Shown: positions 39,477 through 48,056, numbered from the stretch's first letter. The stretch is DNA of 64,000 bases from Streptomyces sp. NRRL S-350 (GCF_000719705.1 NZ_JOHO01000035.1:1-64000), one strand, 5' to 3'. Notes: generated by a model not told the origin, from the letters alone. Translations and numbers: made by a program.

Positions 39477-40082
39477 ATGACCGCAGCGGAAGACCCGATC
39501 GAGTTGCTGGCCCGGGCGCTGGCGCAGACCGCCGGGCTGATCGACGGCACCGGCGTCGAACTGGCCGGCCACCCGACGCCCTGCCGGTCCTGGGACGTCG
39601 GCGACCTGATCAGCCATCTGCTGCACGACCTGCGGCAGTTCACGGTGCGGGCGAAGGGCGGGCAGCCGGACTGGTCGCAGCCCTTCGAACGGGTGGAGGA
39701 GGACTGGCTGCACGCCTTCGAGGCCGGGGCCGAGGAACTGGCCGATGCCTGGCGTGCGGCCGGCGACCTCACCGGGACGCTGGAACTCCCGGGCGTCGGC
39801 ACCCTGCCGGCCCGCTTCCCCGTGGACCAGCAGATCGCCGAATTCGCGGTCCACGGATGGGACTTGGCCCGGGCCACCGGCCAGTCCACCGACGGCCTCG
39901 ACCACGAGGTGGCCCTCACCGCCCTGGCCTGGGCCCAGGGCGCGCTCAAGCCCGAGTACCGCGGCGCCGAGGAGGACCACCACGCCTTCGGCCCGGCCGT
40001 CGCCGCGCCCGAGGACGCCCCGCCGTACGATCGGCTCGCCGCGTACTTCGGACGCGACCCGGCGGCGCCGATCGTCCCGTAG
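39477..40082 (+). CDS. TIGR03086/maleylpyruvate isomerase-like (DinB-fold) protein
   Basis: 201 residues from ATG 39477 (GAGAGG upstream). Contains 'PTPCRSWDVGDLISHLLHDLRQF' near residues 37-59 and 'QQIAEFAVHGWDLARATGQ', the two conserved segments with the metal-binding His residues of this fold. It is a second family member in the window (see 481-1095), distinct in sequence. Typical TIGR03086 length and composition. Mycothiol dependence is a family inference. Confidence 0.88.
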   Translation: MTAAEDPIELLARALAQTAGLIDGTGVELAGHPTPCRSWDVGDLISHLLHDLRQFTVRAKGGQPDWSQPFERVEEDWLHAFEAGAEELADAWRAAGDLTGTLELPGVGTLPARFPVDQQIAEFAVHGWDLARATGQSTDGLDHEVALTALAWAQGALKPEYRGAEEDHHAFGPAVAAPEDAPPYDRLAAYFGRDPAAPIVP

Positions 40083-40156
40083 CGGAGCGACGGCCGCCCG
40101 GGGCCGGACCGCCCGGCGGCCCGAAGCCGTCCGTCGGCAGCCGGTACACCGCCGGG

Positions 40157-40618
40157 TCAGCGCGCCCGCCGGGCCGCCGCCTGCTTGATCGCCTCGCGGA
40201 TACGCGGGTAGGTGCCGCAGCGGCAGACGTTCACGATCTCGTCGATGTCCGAGTCCGTCGGGTTCGGCGTGCGGCGCAGCAGAGCGACCGCCGCCATGAT
40301 CTGGCCCGGCTGGCAGAAGCCGCACTGGGCGACGTCGCAGGCCAGCCAGGCCTCCTGGACGGGGTGCAGGACGTCCCCGTCGGCGAGGCCCTCGATGGTG
40401 GTGACGGCGTGGCCCGCGCAGGCCTTGACGGACCGGGTGCAGGGCTGGAACTCGCTGCCGTCGAGGTGGCTGGTGCAGGCGCGGCAGACGCCCACCCCGC
40501 AGCCGTACTTGGGGCCGGTGACGCCGAGCTTGTCGCGCAGCACCCAGAGCAGCGGCATGTCGTCCGGGGCCTCGACGCTGACGGGCTGCCCGTTGAGGAC
40601 GAAGGTGTGGGTGGGCAT
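40157..40618 (-). CDS. (2Fe-2S) subunit of a molybdenum hydroxylase (IorA-like)
   Basis: 153 residues. Two [2Fe-2S] clusters are evident: plant-type N-terminal 'CGVGVCRACTSHLDGSEFQPC', and C-terminal four-helix 'CGFCQPGQIMAAVALL' with 'NVCRCGTYPRIREAI'. Length and order are those of the small subunit of isoquinoline 1-oxidoreductase/aldehyde oxidase-type two-subunit enzymes that lack the FAD subunit. It passes electrons from the molybdenum subunit encoded just upstream, 28 bp away in the same operon. Confidence 0.95.
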   Translation of the reverse strand: MPTHTFVLNGQPVSVEAPDDMPLLWVLRDKLGVTGPKYGCGVGVCRACTSHLDGSEFQPCTRSVKACAGHAVTTIEGLADGDVLHPVQEAWLACDVAQCGFCQPGQIMAAVALLRRTPNPTDSDIDEIVNVCRCGTYPRIREAIKQAAARRAR

Positions 40619-40646
40619 GGGGGGCGGGATCCTCGGCTCTGGAAGG

Positions 40647-42932
40647 TCAGAAGGTGATGGGGAAGGAGCGCGGGCCGGTGCCGGTCGCGCGGGCGTAGGC
40701 GTTGGCGACGGCGGCGGAGGCGGCGGGGACGCCCAGCTCTCCCGCGCCGCCGGGCGGCCCGCTCGGCGGCATCAGGTGGATCTCGACCACGGGCGGGGTG
40801 TGGCGTTGCCGGGCGTAGTGGAAGTCGCTGTAACTGCTCTCCCGGAAGGCGCCGTCGTCGAGGTGGTTGCCGGCCTGGAGGATCACCGAGATGCCGTCGA
40901 CCAGGGCGCCGGTCAGCTGCGCCTCCAGGCCCCGGGGGTTGATCACCCGGCCGACGTCGGCGGCGATCACGGCCTTGGTGACCCGGGGGGCGGCCGGGTC
41001 GGTGGCGTCCAGTTCGACCAGGTAGGCGACGGTGCCGCCGTTCTCGTCGTGGTAGCCGATGCCTTGGGCCCGGCCGGGGGGCATCGGACGCCCCCAGTTC
41101 CCCTTCGCGGCCACGGTGTCCAGCACGGCCCGGCCGGCGGCGCTGCGCAGCCGGGCACGGCGGAAGGCGACTTCGTCCTGGCCCATCCGGCGGGCGAGTT
41201 CGTCCATGACGATCTCGTCGGAGACCCGGACGGTGCCCGAGAAGACCGAGCGCCAGCTGCCGGTGTGCAGGTCGAGCGGCAGTTCCGTGAGCAGTTGGAC
41301 GGGGACGCCGACGTTGTACGGGATCTTCTCGGTGAGCAGGAAGAACAGCTCGGCGGCGGTGAGCCCGGCGATCGGGAGGTCGTAGCCGGCGGCGGTGAAC
41401 GCGTCGCCGAGGCCGTGCCCGAGGTCGGTCCGGACGGCGGCGACCCGGTGCTCCCAGCCGAGCACGCGGTCGAGGCCGTAGGTGGCCCGGATCCGGTGGT
41501 GGCTGGCCGGGCGCATCCGGCCGTGGCGCATGTCGTCGTCGCGCGTCCACATGAGCTTGACCGGGCGGCCGGCGGCCTTGGAGACCTGGGCGGCCTCCAG
41601 CGCGGCGTCGAAGAACAGCCGGCGGCCGAAGGAGCCGCCGCCGCGTACCACGTGGACGGTGACGGCGTTCTGCGGCAGGCCGAGTTCGGTGGCGACGGCC
41701 TGCTGGGCGACGATCGGGCTCTGCGAGGCGAACCACAGTTCGGCCCGGTTCGGCCGGACGTCGGCGACGGCGGTGAGCACCTCCATCGGGGCGTGGTTGA
41801 CGAAGGCGAAGTCGAACTCCGCGTCCAGGTGCTGGATGAACAGGGGCGCGGGGGGGAACGGCGCGTGCGCGGCGCGGAGTCGGGCGCGGACGTCGTCGGT
41901 GGACACCCCCGCCGCCGGGCCGGGGTTCCAGACGGTGCGCAGCGCGTCGCGGGCCTTGAGCGCCTGGTCGAAGGTCTCGGCGAGGACGGCGACGCCGCTG
42001 GGGATCCGCACCACGCCAAGCACCCCGGGCATGGCGCGGGCGGCGGAGGCGTCCAGGGACTCGAGGGTGCCGTTGACGGTGGCGGGGCGGGCGACCACGG
42101 TGGGCACGGCGCCGGGGATCCGGAGGTCCCCGGCGTAGGTGGCGCGGCCGGTGACGAGGTCGCGGGCGTCGATCCGGCCGGTCGGCTTGCCCACCAGGCG
42201 CTGCTGGTCGGCCGCCTTGGGGAGGGCGGGGACGGCGGGGGCGGCGATCGCGGCCGCGGCGGCGGCGAGTTCGCCGTAGCCGAGCCGGCGGCCGTCGGGG
42301 GCGAGGACGGCGGAGTCGGCGGTGCGCAGGGTGGTCGCGGGAACGTTCCAGTGCTCGGCGGCGGCGGTCACCAGCCGGGCGCGGGCGGCGGCGGCCGCGC
42401 CGCGCACCGGGTCGTACAGCGCCCGGATGGAGTTGGAGCCGCCGGTCAGCTGGTTGAAGAGCAGTTCGGGGCGGCCGTCGGAGAGCGGGACGTCCACGTC
42501 GGTGAGCCGGGCGTCGAGTTCCTCGGCGACCAGCATGGCGATCGCGGTGGTGAGGCCCTGGCCGACCTCCAGCCGGGGCAGGTGCAGCACGGCGCGCCCG
42601 GCCGGGGTGAGTTCGAGGACCAGCAGGTGGGAGGTCGGCAGCCCGGCGAGGATCATCGCGTCGCCGAGGTCGACGATGTCGGGGATGCCGGGCAGGCCGA
42701 GCAGTTGCGGGGGCATGGAGCCCCGGGTGGCCGAGGCCGCCCGGACGAGGGCCTGCGCGGTGGCCGGTCCGGTGCCGGGGGCGCCCTGGGGGACGGCCTG
42801 CGCGGTGGCGGTGGCGGTGGCGGCGGCGTCGAGGCCGAGACGGGCGGCGACGGTGAGCGTGGGCGCGGCGAGCAGGTAGGTGAGGAACCGTCGGCGGCCG
42901 GTGGAGTCCGAGGGGGCGGGGGAGGTGCTGAT
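40647..42932 (-). CDS. molybdopterin-binding subunit of a xanthine dehydrogenase-family enzyme (IorB-like), probable AUC start
   Basis: The reading frame is open well upstream of the first ATG (42716) and encodes 'STSPAPSDSTGRRRFLTYLLAAPTLTVAARLG', a Tat-type leader normal for this family, but contains no ATG, GTG or TTG there. I therefore start at ATC 42932 (GAAGGG nine bases before), giving 761 residues, the expected size. Family features follow: 'LPRLEVGQGLTTAIAMLVAEELD', 'GGGSFGRRLFFDAALEAAQVSKAAGRPVKLMWTRDDDMRHGRMRPASHHRI', 'RVINPRGLEAQLTGALVDGIS'. It is secreted or membrane-faced by Tat and hydroxylates an aromatic or aldehyde substrate. Alternative: internal ATG 42716 without Tat leader. 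Confidence 0.85.
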   Translation of the reverse strand: MSTSPAPSDSTGRRRFLTYLLAAPTLTVAARLGLDAAATATATAQAVPQGAPGTGPATAQALVRAASATRGSMPPQLLGLPGIPDIVDLGDAMILAGLPTSHLLVLELTPAGRAVLHLPRLEVGQGLTTAIAMLVAEELDARLTDVDVPLSDGRPELLFNQLTGGSNSIRALYDPVRGAAAAARARLVTAAAEHWNVPATTLRTADSAVLAPDGRRLGYGELAAAAAAIAAPAVPALPKAADQQRLVGKPTGRIDARDLVTGRATYAGDLRIPGAVPTVVARPATVNGTLESLDASAARAMPGVLGVVRIPSGVAVLAETFDQALKARDALRTVWNPGPAAGVSTDDVRARLRAAHAPFPPAPLFIQHLDAEFDFAFVNHAPMEVLTAVADVRPNRAELWFASQSPIVAQQAVATELGLPQNAVTVHVVRGGGSFGRRLFFDAALEAAQVSKAAGRPVKLMWTRDDDMRHGRMRPASHHRIRATYGLDRVLGWEHRVAAVRTDLGHGLGDAFTAAGYDLPIAGLTAAELFFLLTEKIPYNVGVPVQLLTELPLDLHTGSWRSVFSGTVRVSDEIVMDELARRMGQDEVAFRRARLRSAAGRAVLDTVAAKGNWGRPMPPGRAQGIGYHDENGGTVAYLVELDATDPAAPRVTKAVIAADVGRVINPRGLEAQLTGALVDGISVILQAGNHLDDGAFRESSYSDFHYARQRHTPPVVEIHLMPPSGPPGGAGELGVPAASAAVANAYARATGTGPRSFPITF

Positions 42933-43018
42933 GGGAGGAGCCCTTCGAGCCGGAGAGGGCGACGGATCGGGTGGGCGCGGGCGGCCCCGGCCCCGGTGCC
43001 GGATCGCGAACGCCGTTG

Positions 43019-43047
43019 AGCATAGGAGGGGGCTACAGACGGGTCAA
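43019..43047 (-). promoter_or_regulatory. promoter of the molybdenum hydroxylase operon
   Basis: On the complementary strand TTGACC (43047-43042), 17-bp spacer, TATGCT (43024-43019). The start would fall near 43012, leaving an ~80-nt leader to the proposed AUC codon. A second TTGACC half-site lies nine bases further upstream. Confidence 0.65.
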
Positions 43048-43415
43048 CACGGTCAAAATTGGCCCCTGGACTGGGTGGTAGGGCTCTTGCAACGTTCTGC
43101 GGCCGCGGATTCGGAACGGGTACGGACGGCGCTTCGGGCGTGCGGGCGAGGGCCCGGCGGGAGGTGCCCCGCGCGCCCTTCGAGCCCAACGAGCCGACGT
43201 CGTACGGGGGTTCACCGCTCGCTCGGCGGTGCGGCGGTGAGCGGAAGTGGCCCAAGACATTCCTTGATCACTGGACCTGTCGGATGGGCCGGTTTCTGCC
43301 TAGGGTGGTGGCGAACCGTCGCCGACGGTTGTGAACCCCCGGCTCGCGCGCCGCCCGTCCGTGCGTCGTCGCTGTCGCTCGTCCGTGGGTGGGGGCCGGG
43401 GGACAACGGGGGACC

Positions 43416-43432
43416 GGTGACGTTCCGTCACC
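43416..43432 (+). promoter_or_regulatory. palindrome next to the MFS gene's RBS
   Basis: GGTGACG-TTC-CGTCACC, perfect 7-3-7, ends five bases before AAGGAG of the MFS gene. As DNA it could bind a regulator; as RNA it is a small hairpin abutting the ribosome-binding site. Confidence 0.45.
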
Positions 43433-43446
43433 ACAGAAGGAGAGAC

Positions 43447-44727
43447 GTGCCGACCGACCGAGCCGCCCGGACGGGCCGCTTCATACCACCCACCGGGCCC
43501 CAGCGGACCCTGGCCGCAGCCCAGTTGGCGAGCGCCGTGGGTGACGGCGCGTACTACACCTGCTCCGCGCTCTACTTCACCCGTGTCGTCGGCATGTCAC
43601 CGACCGCGCTCGGCCTCGGCCTCGCCGTCGCCTGGGCGCTCGGCTCCGTCGCCGGAGTGCCGCTCGGCCACCTCGCCGACCGGCGCGGACCGCGCCGCAC
43701 GGCGGTGGCGCTCGCGCTCGCCGCCGCGGCCGTGGTCGCCGCCTTCCTGGTGATCCGCTCCTACCCGCCGTTCCTGCTCGCGGTCTGCCTCTACGCCACC
43801 GCGCAGTCCGGGCTGACCGCCGCCCGCCAGGCGCTGGTCGCCGGACTGGTGCCGGCCGGGGAACGCACCGGCCTGCTCGCCCACCTGCAGTCAACGCTCA
43901 ACGGCGGCCTGGCGCTCGGCGCCGCCGTCGGCGGCATCGCGCTGAGCGTCGGCACCCGGACCGCCTACCTGGCCGCCTTCGTCGTCACCACGATCGGCCT
44001 CCTGGCCGGCGCGCTGGTCCTCCGTCGGCTGCCCGAAGTCCCGCCCGCCCCGCAGGAGTCGGGCACCGGGCCGCGGCTGGCCGTCCTGCGCGACCGGCGG
44101 TACGCAGCCGTCGCCGCGGTCAACGCCGTCCTGCTGCTGCGGATGCCCCTCCTCAGCCTGATCATCCCGCTCTGGATCGCCCAGCGCGCCCCCGGGATCG
44201 GCTGGCTCGGCTCGGCGCTGTTCGTGCTCAACACCGTGGCGGTGCTGGCCTTCCAGGTCCGGGCCGCCCGCGACGTCACGGGGCTGGACTCGGCCGCCCG
44301 GGCGGTCCGCTCGGCCGGAGCGCTGCTGCTCGGCTCCTGCGCGGTCTTCGGTCTGTCCGCGCTGGACGTGCCGGTGTGGGCGGTCGCAGCGCTGCTGGTC
44401 GCCGCGTCCGTGCTGCAGGTGGCCGGCGAGATGCGGCAGTCGGCCGGCTCCTGGCAACTCGGCTTCGACCTCGCGCCGCCGGAGCGGATCGGCCAGTACC
44501 AGGGCTTCTTCGGCACCGGCGTCGCCGTCGCCCGCACCCTGGGGCCGCTGCTGCTCACCGCGCTGCTGCTGGACGGGGGTCTGGCGGGCTGGCTGGTCCT
44601 GGGCGGGGTGTTCCTGGCGGCGGGCTTCGCGATGGGGCCGGTCGCCCGCTGGGCGGCCGAGAACCGCGAACAACCGGCGGTACCGCCGTCGCCGGTGGCG
44701 GCGGCCGCCGCTCCGCCCGGATCGTGA
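43447..44727 (+). CDS. MFS transporter (12 TM)
   Basis: GTG 43447 follows AAGGAG by 4-5 nt and gives 426 residues; the open upstream frame is non-coding in character. About 12 TM segments. Loop 2-3 'GHLADRRGPRRTAVA' is the MFS motif A (GxLaDrxGrrr). Between helices 6 and 7 lies a short cytoplasmic loop 'PPAPQESGTGPRLAVLRDRRYAAVA'. Resembles actinobacterial MdtG/YfmO-type multidrug exporters. Substrate unknown. Divergent from a molybdenum hydroxylase operon, which may or may not share a regulator. Confidence 0.9.
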   Translation: MPTDRAARTGRFIPPTGPQRTLAAAQLASAVGDGAYYTCSALYFTRVVGMSPTALGLGLAVAWALGSVAGVPLGHLADRRGPRRTAVALALAAAAVVAAFLVIRSYPPFLLAVCLYATAQSGLTAARQALVAGLVPAGERTGLLAHLQSTLNGGLALGAAVGGIALSVGTRTAYLAAFVVTTIGLLAGALVLRRLPEVPPAPQESGTGPRLAVLRDRRYAAVAAVNAVLLLRMPLLSLIIPLWIAQRAPGIGWLGSALFVLNTVAVLAFQVRAARDVTGLDSAARAVRSAGALLLGSCAVFGLSALDVPVWAVAALLVAASVLQVAGEMRQSAGSWQLGFDLAPPERIGQYQGFFGTGVAVARTLGPLLLTALLLDGGLAGWLVLGGVFLAAGFAMGPVARWAAENREQPAVPPSPVAAAAAPPGS

Positions 44728-44798
44728 CCGTCGCAGGCGCGGCGCGGCACGCGGGGGCGTGGGAGGGGAAGGGAGAACCCGCCGGCGGGGACCGTGCG

Positions 44799-44904
44799 GG
44801 AAGGGAAGTCCCCTGAAGGGAAGCCCCCGGCAACGGAAACCCCGGGAGGGAAACCCCGGAAGGGGAAGTCCCCGGGAGGGTGAACCTGCGGGAGGGGGAA
44901 CCGG
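44799..44904. repeat. ~15-bp imperfect tandem repeat, seven units
   Basis: Units of 14-16 bp around GGAGGGAAACCCCG start near 44799, 44815, 44830, 44845, 44859, 44875 and 44890. Each is itself an imperfect GGG-AA-CCC palindrome. Related but weaker units extend left to ~44762 and right to ~44920. The array fills most of the gap before the Mut7-C gene. Confidence 0.75.
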
Positions 44905-44964
44905 AAAGGGCGGAAGCCCGCAAACCGGTGGCCCCCGCCCGCCGCCCGCTGGCATGCTGGCCCC

Positions 44965-45717
44965 GTGGACCGACCCCAGATCTGGCTCGACTTCGCCCCC
45001 GAGCTGCACCTCTTCGTCTCCGCGCCCCGGCGGGCCGGCCGGACTTCGCTGCACACCGACGGCACCTCCACGCTCGGCCACGTCGTCGAGTCCCTGGGCG
45101 TCCCGCTCACCGAGGTCGGCGCCCTGCTGGTGGACGGCCGGGCCGTCCCCGAAGCGCACGTCCCGGCCGACGGCGAGCACGTCGCCGTCCGGGCCGTGAC
45201 CAGGCCGCAGCCCTCGCCCGCCCCGCCGCGCTTCCTGCTGGACGTCCACCTCGGCACCCTCACCCGCCGGCTGCGCCTGCTCGGCGTGGACGCCGCGTAC
45301 GAGAACCCCGACATCGGCGATGCCGCGCTGGCCGCCCGCTCCGCCGCGGAGCAGCGCGTCATGCTGTCGCGCGACCGCGGCCTGCTGCGCCGCCGCGAAC
45401 TGTGGGCCGGCGCCTACGTCTACAGCCACCGTCCCGCCGAGCAGCTGCGCGACGTGCTCTCCCGCTTCGCGCCCCCGCTCGTCCCCTGGAGCCGCTGCAC
45501 CACCTGCAACGGCACCCTGCACCCCGTCACCAAGACCTCGGTGCGCGAACAGCTGCGGGACGGCACCGAGCGGGCCTACGACGCCTTCGCCCAGTGCGCC
45601 GCCTGCGGACAGGCCTACTGGCGCGGTGCCCACCACGCCCGGCTGGAGGCGATCGTCACCGAGGCGGTGCGCGAGTTCGGGGGCGGCCAGAGCCGTCTCG
45701 GGGCCGTCCCGGGGTAG
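44965..45717 (+). CDS. ubiquitin-like plus Mut7-C (PIN-type RNase) protein
   Basis: 250 residues from GTG 44965. N-terminal ubiquitin/MoaD-like domain (~1-78), 'TDGTSTLGHVVESLGVPLTEVGALLVDG'. C-terminal Mut7-C domain (~85-240): 'PRFLLDVHLGTLTRRLRLLGVDAAYENPDIGD' with the PIN-like Asp, 'RVMLSRDRGLLRRR', then the zinc ribbon 'CTTCNGTLHPV...CAACGQAYWRGAHHARLEAIV'. The combined architecture is a known actinobacterial type of predicted RNase; substrate unknown. CATGCT six bases before the GTG may be the -10 of a leaderless transcript. Confidence 0.9.
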   Translation: MDRPQIWLDFAPELHLFVSAPRRAGRTSLHTDGTSTLGHVVESLGVPLTEVGALLVDGRAVPEAHVPADGEHVAVRAVTRPQPSPAPPRFLLDVHLGTLTRRLRLLGVDAAYENPDIGDAALAARSAAEQRVMLSRDRGLLRRRELWAGAYVYSHRPAEQLRDVLSRFAPPLVPWSRCTTCNGTLHPVTKTSVREQLRDGTERAYDAFAQCAACGQAYWRGAHHARLEAIVTEAVREFGGGQSRLGAVPG

Positions 45718-45913
45718 CCGCGCCGTCCGGTGCCGCAGCACCGCCGTCCCCATGCCGCCCCGGCCGGGCGCGAACGGCGGCCCGTCCGGTGAGGGGGCTC
45801 CGCAGGGTGGCCGTCCGATGAGGTGAGGCGGGCCCCGGAGCGGGCCGCGGGCCGCGGGCCGGCGCACAGGGCGCGGTCGCGGAGGTCGGGTTCCCGGCCG
45901 GGCGCCCGGACCG

Positions 45914-46990
45914 CTACGCGTCCTCGACCTCCAGGCCGTACGCGACCACGGCCTGGCGCAGCCCGCCCGGGTAGCCCGCGAGGGCCGGAGTGAATTCCCA
46001 GTCGCCGCCGGAGTCGCGGTCGAAGCGGCCGAGCCGCATGGCCGTGTTGGTCTCCGCGCCGTCCGCCAGGTGCATCACGGCGGCGTCCTGGTCAGGGCCG
46101 GCCTCCAGGATCAGTGCCGGTCCGGCGAAGCCGGCCATGGTGGCGTCCGGGTGGTTCTCGGTGTCGGCGGCGGCGATGACGACGAGCCGGTCGACGTCGG
46201 CGGGGAGGGCGTCGAAGTCGACCATCAGGCAGGCGTTCGCGTCCTCGTAGCCGGTCACCAGTCGCACCGAACCGTCCGGTGTGGAGCCGTTGTTGTAGAA
46301 CACCAGGTGGTCGTCCGACACCGCGACGTTCCCCCGGCAGACCAGGGCGGCGATGTCGTACTCCTGCTCCCCGGTCCAGTGCAGGAGCAGCCGGGCGGGC
46401 TCCGCGGCGACCTCGATCGCGGGTAGTCCGTCCAGGCCGGCCGCCTCGGCGGAGGCGTCCTCCTGGGCGGCGGCGAACACCTCGTGGAAGCCGTGGTGCT
46501 TGAGCAGTCCGACCAGCTCGGACCCGTTGATCAGGGTGACCGCCTTGCCGGTCACGAACTGGTGCGAACTCGGGCCGAACTTGCTGGTCGTGACGAGGAC
46601 GGCCTTCGTCGCGGCCTCGTCGTGCCGCAGCGTCCCGTAGAGGTCCCGCACCGCCGAGGGCGGCACCGTGTCGCGGTGCCGCTTCACCTGCACGATCACG
46701 TTCCCGCCGCGGAACGGGTCGGTGTCGATGCCGCGGACGTCCACCCCGCCGTCCCGCGAGCGGGCGGTGAGCTCGACCTTGAGGCCCATCGCCTCCATCA
46801 GCCGGGCCACGAGCTGCTCGAAGTCGACCGGGTCCATCGCCATGAGGAGCTGGAGTTCGCGCACGCGCCTGGCCATCCGGCCGCGGTTGGCGTTGGTGTC
46901 GTCGCGGAGGTGGCGGAACAGCACGCGCTGGGCGCGGCGCTCGTCGGCGTCGGGGTTGCTGAGGCGGTGGAGTTTCCGGCTCCGGGACAT
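45914..46990 (-). CDS. Mrr-like restriction endonuclease fused to a TerD domain
   Basis: ATG 46990 (GAGGGGG seven bases before) gives 358 residues. Basic N-terminus, then a Mrr/REase-fold domain (~50-165): 'MDPVDFEQLVARLMEAMGLKVELTARSRDGGVDVRG' and 'GGNVIVQVKRH' supply Asp84 and Gln101-x-Lys103 of the PD-(D/E)xK variant used by Mrr. After a linker, residues ~203-358 form a TerD-like domain: 'EYDIAALVCRGNVAVSDDHLVFYNNGSTPDGSVRLV', 'VDRLVVIAAAD', 'NTAMRLGRFDRDSGGDWEFTPALAGYPGGL'. TerD domains bind calcium in tellurite/stress systems. The fusion suggests a stress- or phage-triggered nuclease. No other Ter or restriction genes adjoin it. Confidence 0.9.
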   Translation of the reverse strand: MSRSRKLHRLSNPDADERRAQRVLFRHLRDDTNANRGRMARRVRELQLLMAMDPVDFEQLVARLMEAMGLKVELTARSRDGGVDVRGIDTDPFRGGNVIVQVKRHRDTVPPSAVRDLYGTLRHDEAATKAVLVTTSKFGPSSHQFVTGKAVTLINGSELVGLLKHHGFHEVFAAAQEDASAEAAGLDGLPAIEVAAEPARLLLHWTGEQEYDIAALVCRGNVAVSDDHLVFYNNGSTPDGSVRLVTGYEDANACLMVDFDALPADVDRLVVIAAADTENHPDATMAGFAGPALILEAGPDQDAAVMHLADGAETNTAMRLGRFDRDSGGDWEFTPALAGYPGGLRQAVVAYGLEVEDA

Positions 46991-47067
46991 GGAGTGCCCC
47001 CTCTTGCAGGTGACGATCGTTGCAGGCGTCACCGTAGGGGAATCGTGGGCGAAGCACTGTCGGCCCG

Positions 47068-47937
47068 TCAGTTCCGCTGCGGAATCGAGACCTGCGGCGA
47101 CGGGCCGGTGCTTCCGGCCTGGTCGGGCCGGTGCAGGGCGAGCGCCCAGGCGTGGGTGGTGTAGGCGCCCATGCGGGTCGGGTGGCGTTCGACCAGGGTC
47201 ACGTCGAGGCGGTCGGCGGTGCGGTGCAGCGCGCCGGTGAAGCGGTGCCGGCGGTCGGCCGGGAGCGGGTGCAGCTCGGCCAGGACGGTGTCGTCCAGGT
47301 CACGGCCGACGGCGCGCAGCACGCCCGCGTCCAGCACCAGGAGGGTGCCGTCGTCGAGCACCAGCGGCTCCGGGGCCTGCGGGTCGGTGAGCAGCGGGCC
47401 GCGTTCGACCAGCCCGCCGGGCAGCAGCCGCGCCACCCGGCTCGCGGTCGGGTGGCGACGGTCCGTCTCGACCACCCGCAGGCCGCTGCCGACGACGTAG
47501 TGGCCGAAGCTGCGCCAGGTGTCGACGAGGGTGCCGTCCCGGTCGTGCGCCCAGGTGTGGAAGGTGCCGTGACCCTCCAGGCCGAGGACGAACCGTCCGC
47601 CGCCGAGGGCCGCCGCGCGCTCCCCGCGCAGTGCGGCGACCTGGGTGCCGTCGACGAGGTCCAGCAGGAGCGCCGGGCCGGGGTGGCCCCAGGCGGTGTG
47701 GTCGAAGGAGTCGGTGGTGACCAGCACCCGGCCGGAGGAGACGTGCGCCGCGTTCGGCCGCCCCGCGCAGGGCCTGCGCCACCGGACCAGGCCGGTGGCG
47801 TCGACGCAGCTGATCTCGCCGGGGCGGCCGTGCACCTCCAGCCCGTCCCGCCGGGCCAGCGGGCCCGCCGGGCGGCCCTGCGGCCGTCCGCCGCTCCTGC
47901 GATGGTGGTCGATGACCGTGACCCGCCAGCTCCCCAT
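47068..47937 (-). CDS. hypothetical protein, beta-propeller-like composition
   Basis: 289 residues from ATG 47937. No signal or TM segment. Repeated short strands with conserved Gly/Asp turns ('RVLVTTDSFD', 'GPALLLDLVDGTQVAAL', 'GRFVLGLEGHGTF', 'EPLVLDDGTLLVLDAGVLRAVG') suggest a WD/PQQ-like propeller. I do not recognise the family. TAGCAT lies seven bases before the ATG on the coding strand (a leaderless -10), which supports this start over longer in-frame options. Divergent from the pyrophosphatase gene. Confidence 0.65.
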   Translation of the reverse strand: MGSWRVTVIDHHRRSGGRPQGRPAGPLARRDGLEVHGRPGEISCVDATGLVRWRRPCAGRPNAAHVSSGRVLVTTDSFDHTAWGHPGPALLLDLVDGTQVAALRGERAAALGGGRFVLGLEGHGTFHTWAHDRDGTLVDTWRSFGHYVVGSGLRVVETDRRHPTASRVARLLPGGLVERGPLLTDPQAPEPLVLDDGTLLVLDAGVLRAVGRDLDDTVLAELHPLPADRRHRFTGALHRTADRLDVTLVERHPTRMGAYTTHAWALALHRPDQAGSTGPSPQVSIPQRN

Positions 47938-47955
47938 GGCCCGGATGCTAGTGGA

Positions 47956-47973
47956 CTCCGCCGAACGGCGGAG
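47956..47973. promoter_or_regulatory. inverted repeat in a divergent gap
   Basis: CTCCGCCG-AA-CGGCGGAG, 8-bp arms, centred between the hypothetical gene and the pyrophosphatase gene and overlapping the likely -35 region of the former. A possible shared operator. Confidence 0.35.
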
Positions 47974-48056
47974 GCGGTTTCGGGGGGTGTCCGAACGGCC
48001 GACAATCACTGCGGGAGTCCGGGAGCTCTCCCCAGGAGCACGAGGAGGAGGCGGCG

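Larger units (their letters stand above)
42933..43446. other. divergent intergenic region with two promoters
   Basis: About 510 bases between the molybdenum hydroxylase operon and the MFS exporter gene. It holds the leftward promoter at 43019-43047 and, rightward, a TAGGGT -10 candidate at 43301-43306 plus a palindrome at 43416-43432. Open frames inside are spurious. Confidence 0.5.
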
